From: an uncultured Oscillospiraceae bacterium
GTDB lineage: Bacteria > Bacillota > Clostridia > Oscillospirales > Ruminococcaceae
Assembly: GCA_934462925.1 (NCBI GenBank)
Contig: CAKSIT010000005.1
Span: 1 to 64,000, forward strand
DNA length: 64,000 nt
Direction of reading: 5' to 3'
Shown: piece after piece, positions 34,642 through 43,462 of the stretch
How positions within the stretch are numbered: position 1 is the stretch's first letter
Layout: every line of letters starts with the position of its first letter
Notes under the pieces: generated by a model
Seen by the model: the letters and a program-made list of their open reading frames with translations, nothing else
Database searches by the model: none
What the model was told of the DNA's origin: nothing
Translations under genes and position numbers: made by a program

Positions 34642-36281
34642 GTGTCGTCCTTTCCGTCGGTAAACGCGCAGCGGTAGACGTACTGCCGCCCGATATTTCC
34701 CGTATGTACGATTACGCCCGCAGAGCGCAGCACCTCGAGCCTAAGCGAGCTGCGCGATTCCTTTGCCGCCTTGCAGAACTGCGTCTTGGTGAACTCCCCG
34801 TCAAGACCCTGCGGCATAAAGCGCATATAGTCGCGCGGGGTAAAAAGCCGTATTTCCTCTATAAGCTCCAGCGGCACTTTTTCGGTGTGAATGCGTTTTC
34901 GCGCGCTTCTGCTGCGCAGGTCGGGTATTGTCTTTCCCGTGTAGGACACGCGCTTTTCCACCTTAAGGCAGGCGATTATAAGCCCTACGTTCTCGCAGTC
35001 AAGCCAGCCGCGCAGGGAGTACAGCTCCTCAAAAAGCCCGCTTAAATACGGCATTGCGCGGAACTGCGTTTCGTCCGTTACCTCGCCCGTGTCCTCGCTT
35101 ATGTAGAGCGTGCGCGAGCGCACTATCGCAGGGTGAACCACCGTTACGTGCGACGCCCGCGTGAAATCCTCCAGCTTGTCGCGCAGCAGGTGCAGCGAGC
35201 GCGACTGTATCTCGTAAATTCCGTCCTCGCCTACAGCGTCCGCAATAAAGCGCCCTATGCGTATCTCCTGCGAAGCTTCCGACGGGACGTAGTAGTTTTT
35301 AAGCGTTGCGTGAATAAGCTTTTCCTTTTGTGTGCCTACAGAGCCGTGGTTGCCGCGTGTACGGCTCATTGCGCCCGCAAGCGCCGCGGAGAATTTCTCG
35401 CGCGTCTGCTCGTCCATAGTAAGCGACTCTGGCTTTTTTCGCGCGGGGGCGGGCGGCTTTACGCGCGCCGATTCCCGCTGCCAGATGTACTCCGCAACGG
35501 CGTCCTGCGCGTTTGAGCCTATTACCTCGTCCGCCGCCGCTATAAGTTCCTCGCAGGCGTTGGAAACGGCGATACCCCTGTCCGCGCAGAGCAGCATGGG
35601 TATGTCGTTTTTATTGTCGCCGAAGCATACTATTTCATCCGCGCCGATAAGCGCCGCCGCTTTGACTACGGCCGCCGCCTTTCCGCCGTCCTCGCTGTAT
35701 ATCTCGTACCACACCGAGTCGTTGTAGGTGTCCTGCTGAAAGTTATGCGCAAAGCCGTTCTCGCGCGAAAACACCTCGTCGGCGGCTGCGCGCTGCTGCT
35801 CTGTAAGGTCAAAAAGCGTGATGTAGAATATCCTGCCCTCGAACAGCTCGTCGTAATTCGCCGCAGGGCGCAGGCGCTTGTCCCCGCTTTTGCTCTCTAC
35901 GTACGCGCGCACATCGTCGAGCCTGTCGGCAAGGTAGCTTACGCGCTCCCTGCCGTCGATATAGGCGTACACCACGGGCGCATACCCGTTTTCGGTGATG
36001 AACGCGCGCGCAAGCTCCAGCTGCTGCTCGTCGGGTGTGTTTTCCGCTAAGTGTTCGCCCGTTTTCGGGTCAACGACAAAAACCCCGTTGAACGTTACAG
36101 CGGGGCAGTTGAGCTTAAGCGCCTTCACAAGCGGGGAAGCGCTCAGAAACGAGCGCGCTGTTGCATAGGTGAACAGCACGCCGTTGCTTATCAGCGTATT
36201 AAGTTTTTTTGCCGCCGCTTTTGATATGGTCGCGTCAGGGCGCAGCAGCGTGCCGTCCAAATCTGAAACGTAAAGGGTCAT
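34638..36281 (-). CDS. HAD phosphatase fused to a PD-(D/E)XK-like domain and winged helix
   Basis: A 547-residue fusion. Residues 1-280 are a Cof-type HAD hydrolase with nucleophile motif DLDGT (7-11), TYATARS and the metal loop FGDNKNDIPML near residue 220. After a proline-rich linker, residues about 305-450 contain KEKLIHATLKNYY, GRFIADAV and GIYEIQSRS, an arrangement of acidic residues and ExQ that resembles PD-(D/E)XK nucleases. The last 80 residues look like a winged helix (TKTQFCKAAKESRSSLRLEV). The domain assignments after the HAD part are my inference. The ATG at 36281 is one base after the kinase stop; its stop overlaps addB. Confidence 0.65.
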   Translation of the reverse strand: MTLYVSDLDGTLLRPDATISKAAAKKLNTLISNGVLFTYATARSFLSASPLVKALKLNCPAVTFNGVFVVDPKTGEHLAENTPDEQQLELARAFITENGYAPVVYAYIDGRERVSYLADRLDDVRAYVESKSGDKRLRPAANYDELFEGRIFYITLFDLTEQQRAAADEVFSRENGFAHNFQQDTYNDSVWYEIYSEDGGKAAAVVKAAALIGADEIVCFGDNKNDIPMLLCADRGIAVSNACEELIAAADEVIGSNAQDAVAEYIWQRESARVKPPAPARKKPESLTMDEQTREKFSAALAGAMSRTRGNHGSVGTQKEKLIHATLKNYYVPSEASQEIRIGRFIADAVGEDGIYEIQSRSLHLLRDKLEDFTRASHVTVVHPAIVRSRTLYISEDTGEVTDETQFRAMPYLSGLFEELYSLRGWLDCENVGLIIACLKVEKRVSYTGKTIPDLRSRSARKRIHTEKVPLELIEEIRLFTPRDYMRFMPQGLDGEFTKTQFCKAAKESRSSLRLEVLRSAGVIVHTGNIGRQYVYRCAFTDGKDDT

Positions 36282-36282
36282 G

Positions 36283-37134
36283 TTAAATTTCCTTGCAGCC
36301 GTCCACCACAAAGCGGTGGTCAAGCATATAGCCGCGCAGCTGCTCCATTGTGGGCATGGTTTCGTTGTTGCCGCTGAACTGTATCTGCATTGAAGCAAGT
36401 GCGTTCGCACGGAACACAGCCTCTCCCAGCGGAAGCTCCTCGCACAGTCCGCTCAGTATTCCCGCGGCAAAGGCGCTGCCCGTACCCGAGATATCGACGG
36501 GTTCTGCACGGAACGTGGGCGCTGTGCCGTATTCCTTTGCGCTCATAAAAAACGCGCCGCCCTTGCCGAGTTTGATAACGAGCTTCTTTGTCCCGCGCGC
36601 GATATAGTGCGCGGCGATTTCCTCCGGTTCGGTAAGGCCGCAGAGCGCCTTTACCTCGTCAAGGTTCGGCACGAAAACCTCCGCGCCGCAAGCGAACTCG
36701 TTTATAAGCTCCTTATAATCCGCGCGCTTTTCTGCGGGGATACCGCTCATATCGGGGTCGAAAACAAGCGGCGCGGAGCATTCGCGCGCACGCTCCGTCA
36801 GCGCCTTTGCCGCAGCAAGCGCCGTTTCAGAGCCTGCGGGGAACGCTCCCGTAAAGAAAACGTACCTGTAGTCGCTCAAATCAAGCGCCGCAAAGTCCTC
36901 CGCGCAAAGGCCGCCGCCGTTTGCAGGGAGAACGCCGCGTTCGTCCGCGCCGCTTTTGCGTAAAACGTCAAGCAGCTCGCCGTCGTACTCGCCGTTAAGC
37001 CTTGTCATAAACGTTGTGTTTACGCCGAGCCTTGCCAGCGCCGCCGCCGTGAGAAGCTCCTCGCTTGCGGAGAATTTGGAATGCGCGCCGAACGCCCTCC
37101 CCTCGGGCGCTCCTGCGATAAATACCTTGTTCAT
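36283..37134 (-). CDS. PfkB-like carbohydrate kinase, catalytic Asp replaced
   Basis: A 283-residue ribokinase-fold protein. Family marks include LGVNTTFMTRLNGEYDGELL, VFVPNLDEVKALCG and KLVIKLGKGGAFF. The motif that should read GAGDAF is GTGSAFAAG, so the catalytic base Asp is Ser220, and the N-terminal GG-rich substrate strand is short. It may be inactive, or act in a non-kinase role. The ATG at 37134 follows AGGTGG by five bases; a GTG at 37143 is the alternative. It heads the operon leading to addBA. Confidence 0.75.
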   Translation of the reverse strand: MNKVFIAGAPEGRAFGAHSKFSASEELLTAAALARLGVNTTFMTRLNGEYDGELLDVLRKSGADERGVLPANGGGLCAEDFAALDLSDYRYVFFTGAFPAGSETALAAAKALTERARECSAPLVFDPDMSGIPAEKRADYKELINEFACGAEVFVPNLDEVKALCGLTEPEEIAAHYIARGTKKLVIKLGKGGAFFMSAKEYGTAPTFRAEPVDISGTGSAFAAGILSGLCEELPLGEAVFRANALASMQIQFSGNNETMPTMEQLRGYMLDHRFVVDGCKEI

Positions 37135-37163
37135 ATTTTCCACCTTTTTTTGCCGCCTGTTTT

Positions 37164-37192
37164 ATTATAGCATTTTCCGTAAGCGAATGCAA
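37164..37192 (-). promoter_or_regulatory. Promoter of the kinase-HAD-addBA operon
   Basis: Minus-strand TTGCAT, a 17-base spacer and TATAAT, about 30 bases upstream of the start codon. This would drive the five-gene operon to 25836. Confidence 0.7.
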
Positions 37193-37249
37193 TACAAAAA
37201 TCAGCACAAATTGTTTCGCTTTACGCACACTTAGCGGCTCGTATATCCG

Positions 37250-38476
37250 TTATTCTCCGAAACGCTTTATCTCGCTGTCGGCAAAGCAGAAGCCCGCGTA
37301 TCCGTTGGCACTCAGCCTGTCAAGGAACGCGCGCAGCTTTTTGGGCTTTGTGAACATAGCCGTGTCGTACTGCGCGCGCAGCTCCTCCGCCCGTGCGTAG
37401 GCTGCGGAAAAGTCGCCGTCGTAAAGCAGCGCTATCTTTTCTCTTGCAGAAGCCTTGCGGCCCATGTCGCAAAGAATGCTGAATATTCTCTCAAAGCCTA
37501 TTGAGAAGCCGCACGCGGGAATATCCTCTCCGAGGAACTTGCCTATAAGCTTGTCGTAGCGCCCGCCGCCCGCAACGGAGCTGCCGAAGTTCTCGCTTCT
37601 AACCTCGAATACCGTACCCGTGTAGTAGCCCTGCCCGCGTACAAGCGAGATGTCGAACTCCACGCCGTATCTGCCGTTTGCGATAGCCTCGCTGTCGCTT
37701 ATAATGCCGCGCAGACCCTCCGTAATGCTTTCGTCGCCGATGATTTCCGTTACCTTGTCAACAGTAAGCGGCAGCTGCGCGAGAACGCCCTCGAACCTGT
37801 CTATAGCGTCGTTATCGAAGCCCTTTTCGCGAAGCTCCTCGATAACGCCCTGCGCGCCTATCTTGTCCAGCTTGTCGAAGCTTACGCACACGCTCATAAG
37901 CTGCTCCTGCGCAAAGCCGAGCGAGGACAGCATTTTGTTAAGCACTGCGCGGTCGTTCACGCGCACCGTGAACGCGCCGATATCAAGCGCCAGCAGCGCC
38001 TTTGCTGTAAGGGCTATAAGCTCCTTTTCGCAGCCCGCGTCCTTGTCGCCGATAACGTCTATATCGCATTGCATAAACTCGCGCAGTCTGCCTTTCTGCG
38101 GGTTCTCCGCGCGGTACACCTTGTCTATCTGAATGCACTTAAAGGGCATTGTAAGGCTCTCGCGGTTAGCGGAGAAGTACCTTGTAAGCGGCAGGGTAAG
38201 GTCGTAGCGAAGTCCCATGTCGCACAAGTCGTCCGTTTTGCCTGAAGCAAGCGCCTTTTCAAGCTTCTCGCCGCGGCGAAGTATCTTGAAAATAAGGTTG
38301 AGGTTGTCGCCGCCGTCGCTCTTGTTGAGGTTTTCGATATCCTCTACAGCGGGCGTCATTATGCGCTGAAAGCCGTTGGCGCGGTAAATATCGAGTATAG
38401 TCTGCTGGATTTTCTCGCGCAGCTCCGCCTCCTGCGGGAGATAGTCGCGCGTGCCTTTAACACTTTTGATTTTCAT
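37250..38476 (-). CDS. hisS: Histidine-tRNA ligase
   Basis: A class II synthetase of 408 residues charging tRNA-His. Motifs: GTRDYLP near the start, RYDLTLPLTRY, the motif-2 region QIDKVYRAENPQKGRLREFMQ, the histidine-specific GQGYYTGTVFEV, GGGRYDKLIG and motif 3 CGFSIGFERI. It is not HisZ because the catalytic arginines and full motif set are present. The anticodon domain is a little shorter than usual. The ATG at 38476 has GAAAGGA upstream; the longer open frame is leader sequence. The gene is controlled by a histidine leader-peptide attenuator. Confidence 0.93.
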   Translation of the reverse strand: MKIKSVKGTRDYLPQEAELREKIQQTILDIYRANGFQRIMTPAVEDIENLNKSDGGDNLNLIFKILRRGEKLEKALASGKTDDLCDMGLRYDLTLPLTRYFSANRESLTMPFKCIQIDKVYRAENPQKGRLREFMQCDIDVIGDKDAGCEKELIALTAKALLALDIGAFTVRVNDRAVLNKMLSSLGFAQEQLMSVCVSFDKLDKIGAQGVIEELREKGFDNDAIDRFEGVLAQLPLTVDKVTEIIGDESITEGLRGIISDSEAIANGRYGVEFDISLVRGQGYYTGTVFEVRSENFGSSVAGGGRYDKLIGKFLGEDIPACGFSIGFERIFSILCDMGRKASAREKIALLYDGDFSAAYARAEELRAQYDTAMFTKPKKLRAFLDRLSANGYAGFCFADSEIKRFGE

Positions 38477-38493
38477 TGTATTGTTCCTTTCAA

Positions 38494-38524
38494 ATAAAAA
38501 ATCTCGGGAGTATCTGCCCGAGAT
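38494..38524 (-). terminator. Attenuator terminator in the hisS leader
   Basis: Minus-strand stem ATCTCGGG/CCCGAGAT with loop CAGATACT followed by TTTTTTATTT. It lies between the leader peptide and hisS, so it can only act as a conditional terminator. Confidence 0.9.
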
Positions 38525-38616
38525 AAAAAGTCTGCAAAAGTGCTTCATCACGGGCATAACAAATAGCGGTCATACCCTGCGGGCATGATTGCTAGCCATG
38601 ATGGTGATGATGAAGC
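38515..38616 (-). promoter_or_regulatory. Competing antiterminator segments of the hisS attenuator
   Basis: On the minus-strand RNA, segment 1 (GCTTCATCA, 38616-38608, which includes leader His codons) pairs perfectly with segment 2 (TGATGAAGC, 38550-38542). The overlapping TGCCCGTGA (38556-38548) can instead pair with TCTCGGGCA (38523-38515), the left side of the terminator. A ribosome stalled at the His codons would free segment 2 to block the terminator. Confidence 0.8.
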
Positions 38617-38627
38617 GAAAAATACAT
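38592..38627 (-). CDS. Histidine leader peptide of hisS
   Basis: An 11-codon frame encoding MYFSLHHHHHG, then TAG. Five consecutive His codons (CAT CAT CAC CAT CAT) make it a sensor of charged tRNA-His. AAAGGA lies nine bases before the ATG. It starts about 40 bases after the predicted transcription start and ends about 70 bases before the attenuator terminator. Confidence 0.9.
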   Translation of the reverse strand: MYFSLHHHHHG

Positions 38628-38672
38628 TGCGTGTGTTCCTTTCATGTATGCACATTAAAAGCTCTTAAAGAT

Positions 38673-38701
38673 ATTATACCATTCACGCCCGATTTTGTCA
38701 A
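38673..38701 (-). promoter_or_regulatory. Consensus promoter of the hisS leader
   Basis: Minus-strand TTGACA, a 17-base spacer and TATAAT, both perfect matches. Transcription should begin near 38666, giving a leader of about 190 bases before hisS. Confidence 0.85.
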
Positions 38702-38820
38702 TACGGTTTTGGGGCTATTTGCCGCACTTTTGCGCGCGTGCGTTCATTATTTTCGGTTTTTGCCGGCGTTAAGCATTTGCGGCGCGCAGAAAGGGCAGCC
38801 GAAGCCGCCCTTAAACCGTG

Positions 38821-40605
38821 TTAGTTGTAATACTGCGCCTGCGCCGCGAACATCTCCGCGTAGATTCCGCCCTGTTTTTCGCAAAGCTCCTCGTGCGTGC
38901 CGTATTCCTTTATCCTGCCCTCGGCGAATACCGCTATCCTGTCGCAGAACTTGCAGCTTGAAAGCCTGTGCGATATGTAAATCGCCGTCTTGCTGCCCAC
39001 AAGGTCGCTGAACTGTCGGTATATCTCGTACTCCGCAACGGGGTCGAGCGCGGCAGTCGGCTCGTCGAGGATAACGAGCGGCGCTTTTTTGTGGAGCGCG
39101 CGGGCTATCGCAAGCTTCTGCTGCTCGCCGCCCGACGGCTCTATGCCGTTCTCGTCAAAGGGCTTGAAAAGCATTGTATCCGCGCCCTTTTCAAGGGAAT
39201 TTACCTTGTCCGCAAGCCCCACCTTTTCAAGAAGCCCGTTCAGCTCCTCGTCCGAAATGCTGCCGCCTACCGTAATGTTGTCGCGTATCGAGAACGCAAA
39301 CAGCCGGAAGTCCTGAAATACGGGCGCGAAAAGCTTCATGTATTCGTTAAGGTCGTACTCCTTTATGTTCACACCGTCAAGCAGAATCTCGCCGTCCGTC
39401 GGGTCGTAGAGCCTGCACAGCAGCTTTATGAACGTTGTTTTGCCCGCGCCGTTTAGCCCTACTATGGAGAGGTGTTCGCCCTGCTTAAGGGTGATGCTCA
39501 CCCCGTCAAGCACCTTTACGTCGGTGTTGGGGTAGGTGAAGCACACGTTTTTGAACTCCACGGTATGCGCGCCCTCGCTTACGTGGCGCGTGCCGCTCTG
39601 CACAACGGCGGGGTAGCGCATGAACTCAACATACTCGTAAGCGTAGCTCGAGCGCTTTACAAGGTCCTGTACGTTCTGCAAAAGCTGCTCCATACTTGAA
39701 CTGAACGTGCTTACCGACGTCAGCATCTGCGAGAATATGCCGAGCGTCATTTTTCCCGCGATAACAAGAATGCCGAGGATAAGGTAGGAAAAGAAGTTGC
39801 GAAGCACTCCGCCGAATACCATGATAAACTGAAACGGCAGCCTTTTGTTGGCGGTGTCCGTCCACATATCGCAGGATTCGCGGGTGTAGCCGTCCCACTT
39901 TTGCACCATCATATCCTTTGCGTTGTAAAGGCGTATGTCCTTACCGTAGTGAAAGTCCGTTATATCCCAGCCAAGATACCCGAAAATGCGGTTCACCTTT
40001 GACAGCTTCTTGAAGTTTTCTATGTCTATGTTGTTGATTTTCTTGTTCGCGAGGGTGCTCATTACAAGCACCGCCGCTGTTATCGGCAGCAGTATCGGCG
40101 CGTTCGCAATGATGAGCGCTACAACGCCTGCAATAACCACCGCGTTTACAACGATTGAAAAGAACGGCTGCAAAATGCCCGTAAGTCCGCCCGAGTACCA
40201 TGTCATGCCCTCGCGCGCCCTTTGCAGCAGGTCGAGCGCGTTTTTGTCCTCGGTGAGCTGGAAGTCCAGCTCCATTGTGCGGCGGCTGAGCTTTTCCGTG
40301 AAGAAGTTCTCGAACCTGTCGGAGTACTTCTCGCGCGTTATGTCAATCGCGGAAATCCCCATCTGCACCAGTCTTTCGCCGCCGACAAGCACCGCAGCGT
40401 ATATAAGCAGCCGCACTATGCTGCGTTCGCCGCAAAGCTCGTTTATAATAAGCGGCATCATGAATATGCTTATGAACGGCGCTATTATCGTAAGTATCGT
40501 GCCTGCACCGCAGCATACAAAGTAGCTCTTGCAGCTGCGCCACGCCTCGGGTACAAAGTACCTCAGCACCTCGCGAACGTGCGATTTTTCTTTATTCTGC
40601 CGCAT
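38821..40605 (-). CDS. ABC exporter, fused membrane and ATPase domains (second of pair)
   Basis: A 594-residue half-transporter with six membrane helices in residues about 20-320 and an ATPase domain after 350: Walker A VGLNGAGKTTFIK, Q-loop FAPVFQDFRLFAF, signature SGGEQQKLAIARAL, Walker B PLVILDEPTAALDP and YISHRLSS. The ATG at 40605 has AGGAGG nine bases upstream; the frame beyond it is unrelated. It overlaps the preceding transporter gene by 14 bases, so the two probably form a heterodimeric exporter. Substrate unknown. Confidence 0.92.
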   Translation of the reverse strand: MRQNKEKSHVREVLRYFVPEAWRSCKSYFVCCGAGTILTIIAPFISIFMMPLIINELCGERSIVRLLIYAAVLVGGERLVQMGISAIDITREKYSDRFENFFTEKLSRRTMELDFQLTEDKNALDLLQRAREGMTWYSGGLTGILQPFFSIVVNAVVIAGVVALIIANAPILLPITAAVLVMSTLANKKINNIDIENFKKLSKVNRIFGYLGWDITDFHYGKDIRLYNAKDMMVQKWDGYTRESCDMWTDTANKRLPFQFIMVFGGVLRNFFSYLILGILVIAGKMTLGIFSQMLTSVSTFSSSMEQLLQNVQDLVKRSSYAYEYVEFMRYPAVVQSGTRHVSEGAHTVEFKNVCFTYPNTDVKVLDGVSITLKQGEHLSIVGLNGAGKTTFIKLLCRLYDPTDGEILLDGVNIKEYDLNEYMKLFAPVFQDFRLFAFSIRDNITVGGSISDEELNGLLEKVGLADKVNSLEKGADTMLFKPFDENGIEPSGGEQQKLAIARALHKKAPLVILDEPTAALDPVAEYEIYRQFSDLVGSKTAIYISHRLSSCKFCDRIAVFAEGRIKEYGTHEELCEKQGGIYAEMFAAQAQYYN

Positions 40606-42436
40606 TTGCGCAATCCTCCTTGTAATACTGTGCCTGTATCTCAAACATTTTGGAGTACTCTCCGCCCTTTGCCAGCAGCTCCTCGTGCGTGCCGTATTCC
40701 ACAAGCTCGCCGTCTATGAACATCGCAACCTCGTCGCAGAAGCGCGTTGACGACAGCCTGTGCGAAATATACACGGCGGATTTGTCGCCTATCATGTCGT
40801 CAAAGCTGCGGTAAAGCTCGTACTCCGCGAGCGGGTCGAGCGCTGCCGTCGGCTCGTCAAGCACGACAACGGGCGCGTTTTTGTAGAGCGCCCTCGCAAG
40901 CGCCAGCTTCTGCCTTTCGCCGCCGCTGAGGTCCACGCCGTCGTCGTACAGCACCTTAAGCAGCTGCGTGTCCGCGCCGTTTGTAAGGCTCGCAAGCTTC
41001 GCGCCAAGCCCCGCTCGCTCAAGGCATTCCACCGCAAGCGCCTTGTCGGTACGCTCAGGGATAGCCATAGAAACGTTCTCGCACATAGGGAACGCGAAAA
41101 GCTCTACATTCTGGAAAACGGGGGAGAACAGCTTGTAGTAGTCGCGACGGCTGTACTCGCGGATATTCGTGCCGTTCAGCAGAATCTCGCCCTCGGTGGG
41201 GTCGTAGAGCCGCAGCAGCAGCTTTATGAACGTGGTTTTGCCCGCGCCGTTCATGCCGACTACCGCAAGGCGCTTGCCCGCTTCAAGCGTAAGGTCAAGG
41301 TTTTTGAGCGCGTAATCGTCCGCGCCCTTATAGCGGTAGGAAACGTTCTTAAACTCGAACGTAAGCTTTCCCTGCGGCAGCGGAAGCCCCTCGCCGCTGT
41401 CATCGTCCACTACCTCAAGGAACGAGCGGAAGTCGTCCACTTCCATAGAGCTTTTCTTAAACCCGCCAAGCCCGTTCAGGAACTGCGTCAGCGACTCAGA
41501 AAACGCCGTGGCAAGCCCGAGGTAGAGCGTAAAGTCGCCTATGGACATATCCCGTCCAACAACGCAGAATATAAGCACGCCGTAAATCGCAGCGTTCGCG
41601 ATAAGCTGCATAACGTGCGCAAAGGCGCTGTTTGCAAGCCATAGGTTTCTGCTGTGGTAATAGCGCCTGCGCTTTTCGTCGAGTATCTCGTGCTGCTTCT
41701 CGCACAGCACGTCTTTCATGCCGAAAAGGCGTATGTCCTTTGCGTAGTCGAAGTCCTGCGTTACGCGCTCCATGTAGTTTATCTTTCTCCACGTCGGCGC
41801 GAGTACGTCCCATACCTCTTTTTTGTCGCGCTTTACCGTATGGTGGAAGAAAAGAAACTGCGCGAGCGACATCACGGAAATAACGAGAATCAGCCGCCAG
41901 TCGAGAATTAACACCGCGGTGAACGACGCCGCCATTACGACAACCTGCAACATTATCGTATAGAGCATTCGCATAAGCCCCTCGACGCCCTCGGTGTTGC
42001 CGCCGCATGCCTGCGAGGCTTTCTGGCAGGCGTTGAGCATATCGGGGTTTTCAAGGCACTCATAGCTCATGTCGAGCGCCTTTGCGTTCTTTTCGCCGAT
42101 AACCATGAGCCTTGCGTGTATGAAGCCGTCCCACACCTTGCTGCCGCAAAGCGTGTTGAGCGCCGTGGCGGCAAGCTCTATGGCGGCGGTTATAAGCAGC
42201 AGCGGCAGCAGGGGAGAAGCGTCGCCGCTCTCGGACTGCGCCTGCACAAGGTCTATAACGTATTTGCCGATATAGCTCCATAAAAGCCACATTGCAGCGC
42301 CCGCGAAAACGCCCACCACCATGAACGGGATTATGTTGGGCGCGTACCTGCGGATTATGCCGAGGACATAGACGCAGTTGCTTAGTATGCCGTGTTCGCG
42401 GTGAAGCGGGTCAGTTTGCTGTTTTGTCTTTTTCAT
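40592..42436 (-). CDS. ABC exporter, fused membrane and ATPase domains (first of pair)
   Basis: A 614-residue half-transporter, partner of the gene at 38821. The membrane domain spans residues about 25-330. The ATPase domain has Walker A VGMNGAGKTTFIK, Q-loop FSPVFQNVELFAF, signature LSGGERQKLALARAL, Walker B PVVVLDEPTAALDP and the VYISHRLSS switch. Both members keep the catalytic Glu after Walker B, so neither ATP site is obviously degenerate. AAGGAG lies seven bases before the ATG. It overlaps the XRE regulator gene by 26 bases. Confidence 0.92.
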   Translation of the reverse strand: MKKTKQQTDPLHREHGILSNCVYVLGIIRRYAPNIIPFMVVGVFAGAAMWLLWSYIGKYVIDLVQAQSESGDASPLLPLLLITAAIELAATALNTLCGSKVWDGFIHARLMVIGEKNAKALDMSYECLENPDMLNACQKASQACGGNTEGVEGLMRMLYTIMLQVVVMAASFTAVLILDWRLILVISVMSLAQFLFFHHTVKRDKKEVWDVLAPTWRKINYMERVTQDFDYAKDIRLFGMKDVLCEKQHEILDEKRRRYYHSRNLWLANSAFAHVMQLIANAAIYGVLIFCVVGRDMSIGDFTLYLGLATAFSESLTQFLNGLGGFKKSSMEVDDFRSFLEVVDDDSGEGLPLPQGKLTFEFKNVSYRYKGADDYALKNLDLTLEAGKRLAVVGMNGAGKTTFIKLLLRLYDPTEGEILLNGTNIREYSRRDYYKLFSPVFQNVELFAFPMCENVSMAIPERTDKALAVECLERAGLGAKLASLTNGADTQLLKVLYDDGVDLSGGERQKLALARALYKNAPVVVLDEPTAALDPLAEYELYRSFDDMIGDKSAVYISHRLSSTRFCDEVAMFIDGELVEYGTHEELLAKGGEYSKMFEIQAQYYKEDCANAAE

Positions 42437-43307
42437 CTTTATGCTCCTTGTAAGTGTCGTGCTTCATGTAGGGCGAATTGCGTGTTCCCGTCTGATAGTT
42501 GAACGATGTGGGGCGGTTAAGGAACGTTACTGTAAGTGCAAGCAGCAGCGGGAACGTGCAGTCCGCAAGGTACTGGTATATCTTTTCCGAACTTTTGCCG
42601 CTCTCAAGCGTGGCCTCCCATATCAGCGCAAATTCAAGCAGCCCGTCTATTATCCTGCGTGCGTTTTCGGAGCTTATGCCAAGCTCGCTCGTAAGCGTTT
42701 CAAGCTTAAAGAATATTGTGGTGCTGCGCCCCGCAAGAAAATATATCGCGCGCAGGGCGTTTGGTACGGCAAGGAACTCAAACAGCCTTACCATGCGCTC
42801 GTCGTAGTGCAGCACGTCGTCGTAGCCGCTCTCAGGCTCTGGCATCAGCAGGAAGTATTGCAGGTTTGCGTTGAGCCGCATTTGCAGTATTCCGCTTTCA
42901 AGCGTCAGCTGGCTGAACGTTGCGTACTCGCGGTTTTTAAGCACCGATTCGGGTATGGGGCTGTATTCGTCCGCGCCGCAAATTCCGTTGATAAGCGCGC
43001 GGCAGCAGTCGAACGCCTGCGCCATTGTCTCCGCGCGCCCCTGCCCGTTCATTGCAAGCTCGCGGAAATGCTCGGTAATCTGCTGGCAGAAGCTCTTTTC
43101 GGGCTCGCGCTCCCTGCCGAAAAGCTCGTCTGTTGTAACGCCGAGCGCGTCCGCTATCGCGGGTATAAGCTGCGCGTCGGGGAAGCTCTGCCCCTCCCAC
43201 TTGGACACCGCCTGCGGGGACACGCCCACCGCGTCCGCAAGCTGCTCCTGCGTAAGCCCCTTTTCGCGGCGAATGCGGCGCAGCGCGGCGTTGAATGAGT
43301 ACTCCAT
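42411..43307 (-). CDS. XRE-family regulator of the ABC exporter pair
   Basis: A 298-residue cytosolic protein. Residues 1-65 form an XRE helix-turn-helix (LRRIRREKGLTQEQLADAVG, VSPQAVSKWEGQSFPDAQLI). Residues about 190-270 look like an ArsR-like winged helix (LRAIYFLAGRSTTIFFKLE, ELGISSENARRIIDGLLE), so the protein may bind DNA through two domains. The ATG at 43307 has GGAGAGG upstream. It overlaps the two exporter genes, which it probably controls in response to their substrate; that is inference. Confidence 0.85.
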   Translation of the reverse strand: MEYSFNAALRRIRREKGLTQEQLADAVGVSPQAVSKWEGQSFPDAQLIPAIADALGVTTDELFGREREPEKSFCQQITEHFRELAMNGQGRAETMAQAFDCCRALINGICGADEYSPIPESVLKNREYATFSQLTLESGILQMRLNANLQYFLLMPEPESGYDDVLHYDERMVRLFEFLAVPNALRAIYFLAGRSTTIFFKLETLTSELGISSENARRIIDGLLEFALIWEATLESGKSSEKIYQYLADCTFPLLLALTVTFLNRPTSFNYQTGTRNSPYMKHDTYKEHKDEKDKTAN

Positions 43308-43333
43308 TATCGCACCTCTCCTTTCGTACTTCA

Positions 43334-43362
43334 AGTATATCACTATTTGCGGTAGAATACAA
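43334..43362 (-). promoter_or_regulatory. Promoter of the XRE-exporter operon
   Basis: Minus-strand TTGTAT, a 17-base spacer and TATACT, 27 bases before the ATG. Confidence 0.65.
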
Positions 43363-43462
43363 GCTAAAATAAGTTGCTATAAACAAAAAAATGTTGAGAT
43401 GGCACATAAAAATCAACTGCTTGTTGAGAAAAAGGCGTTCTTTATTCGCATTGACTTTTTGC

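Noticed and set aside
38477..38666. T-box riboswitch upstream of hisS
   Set aside because: I looked for the T-box core sequence and specifier-loop layout and saw neither; the His-codon leader explains the terminator.
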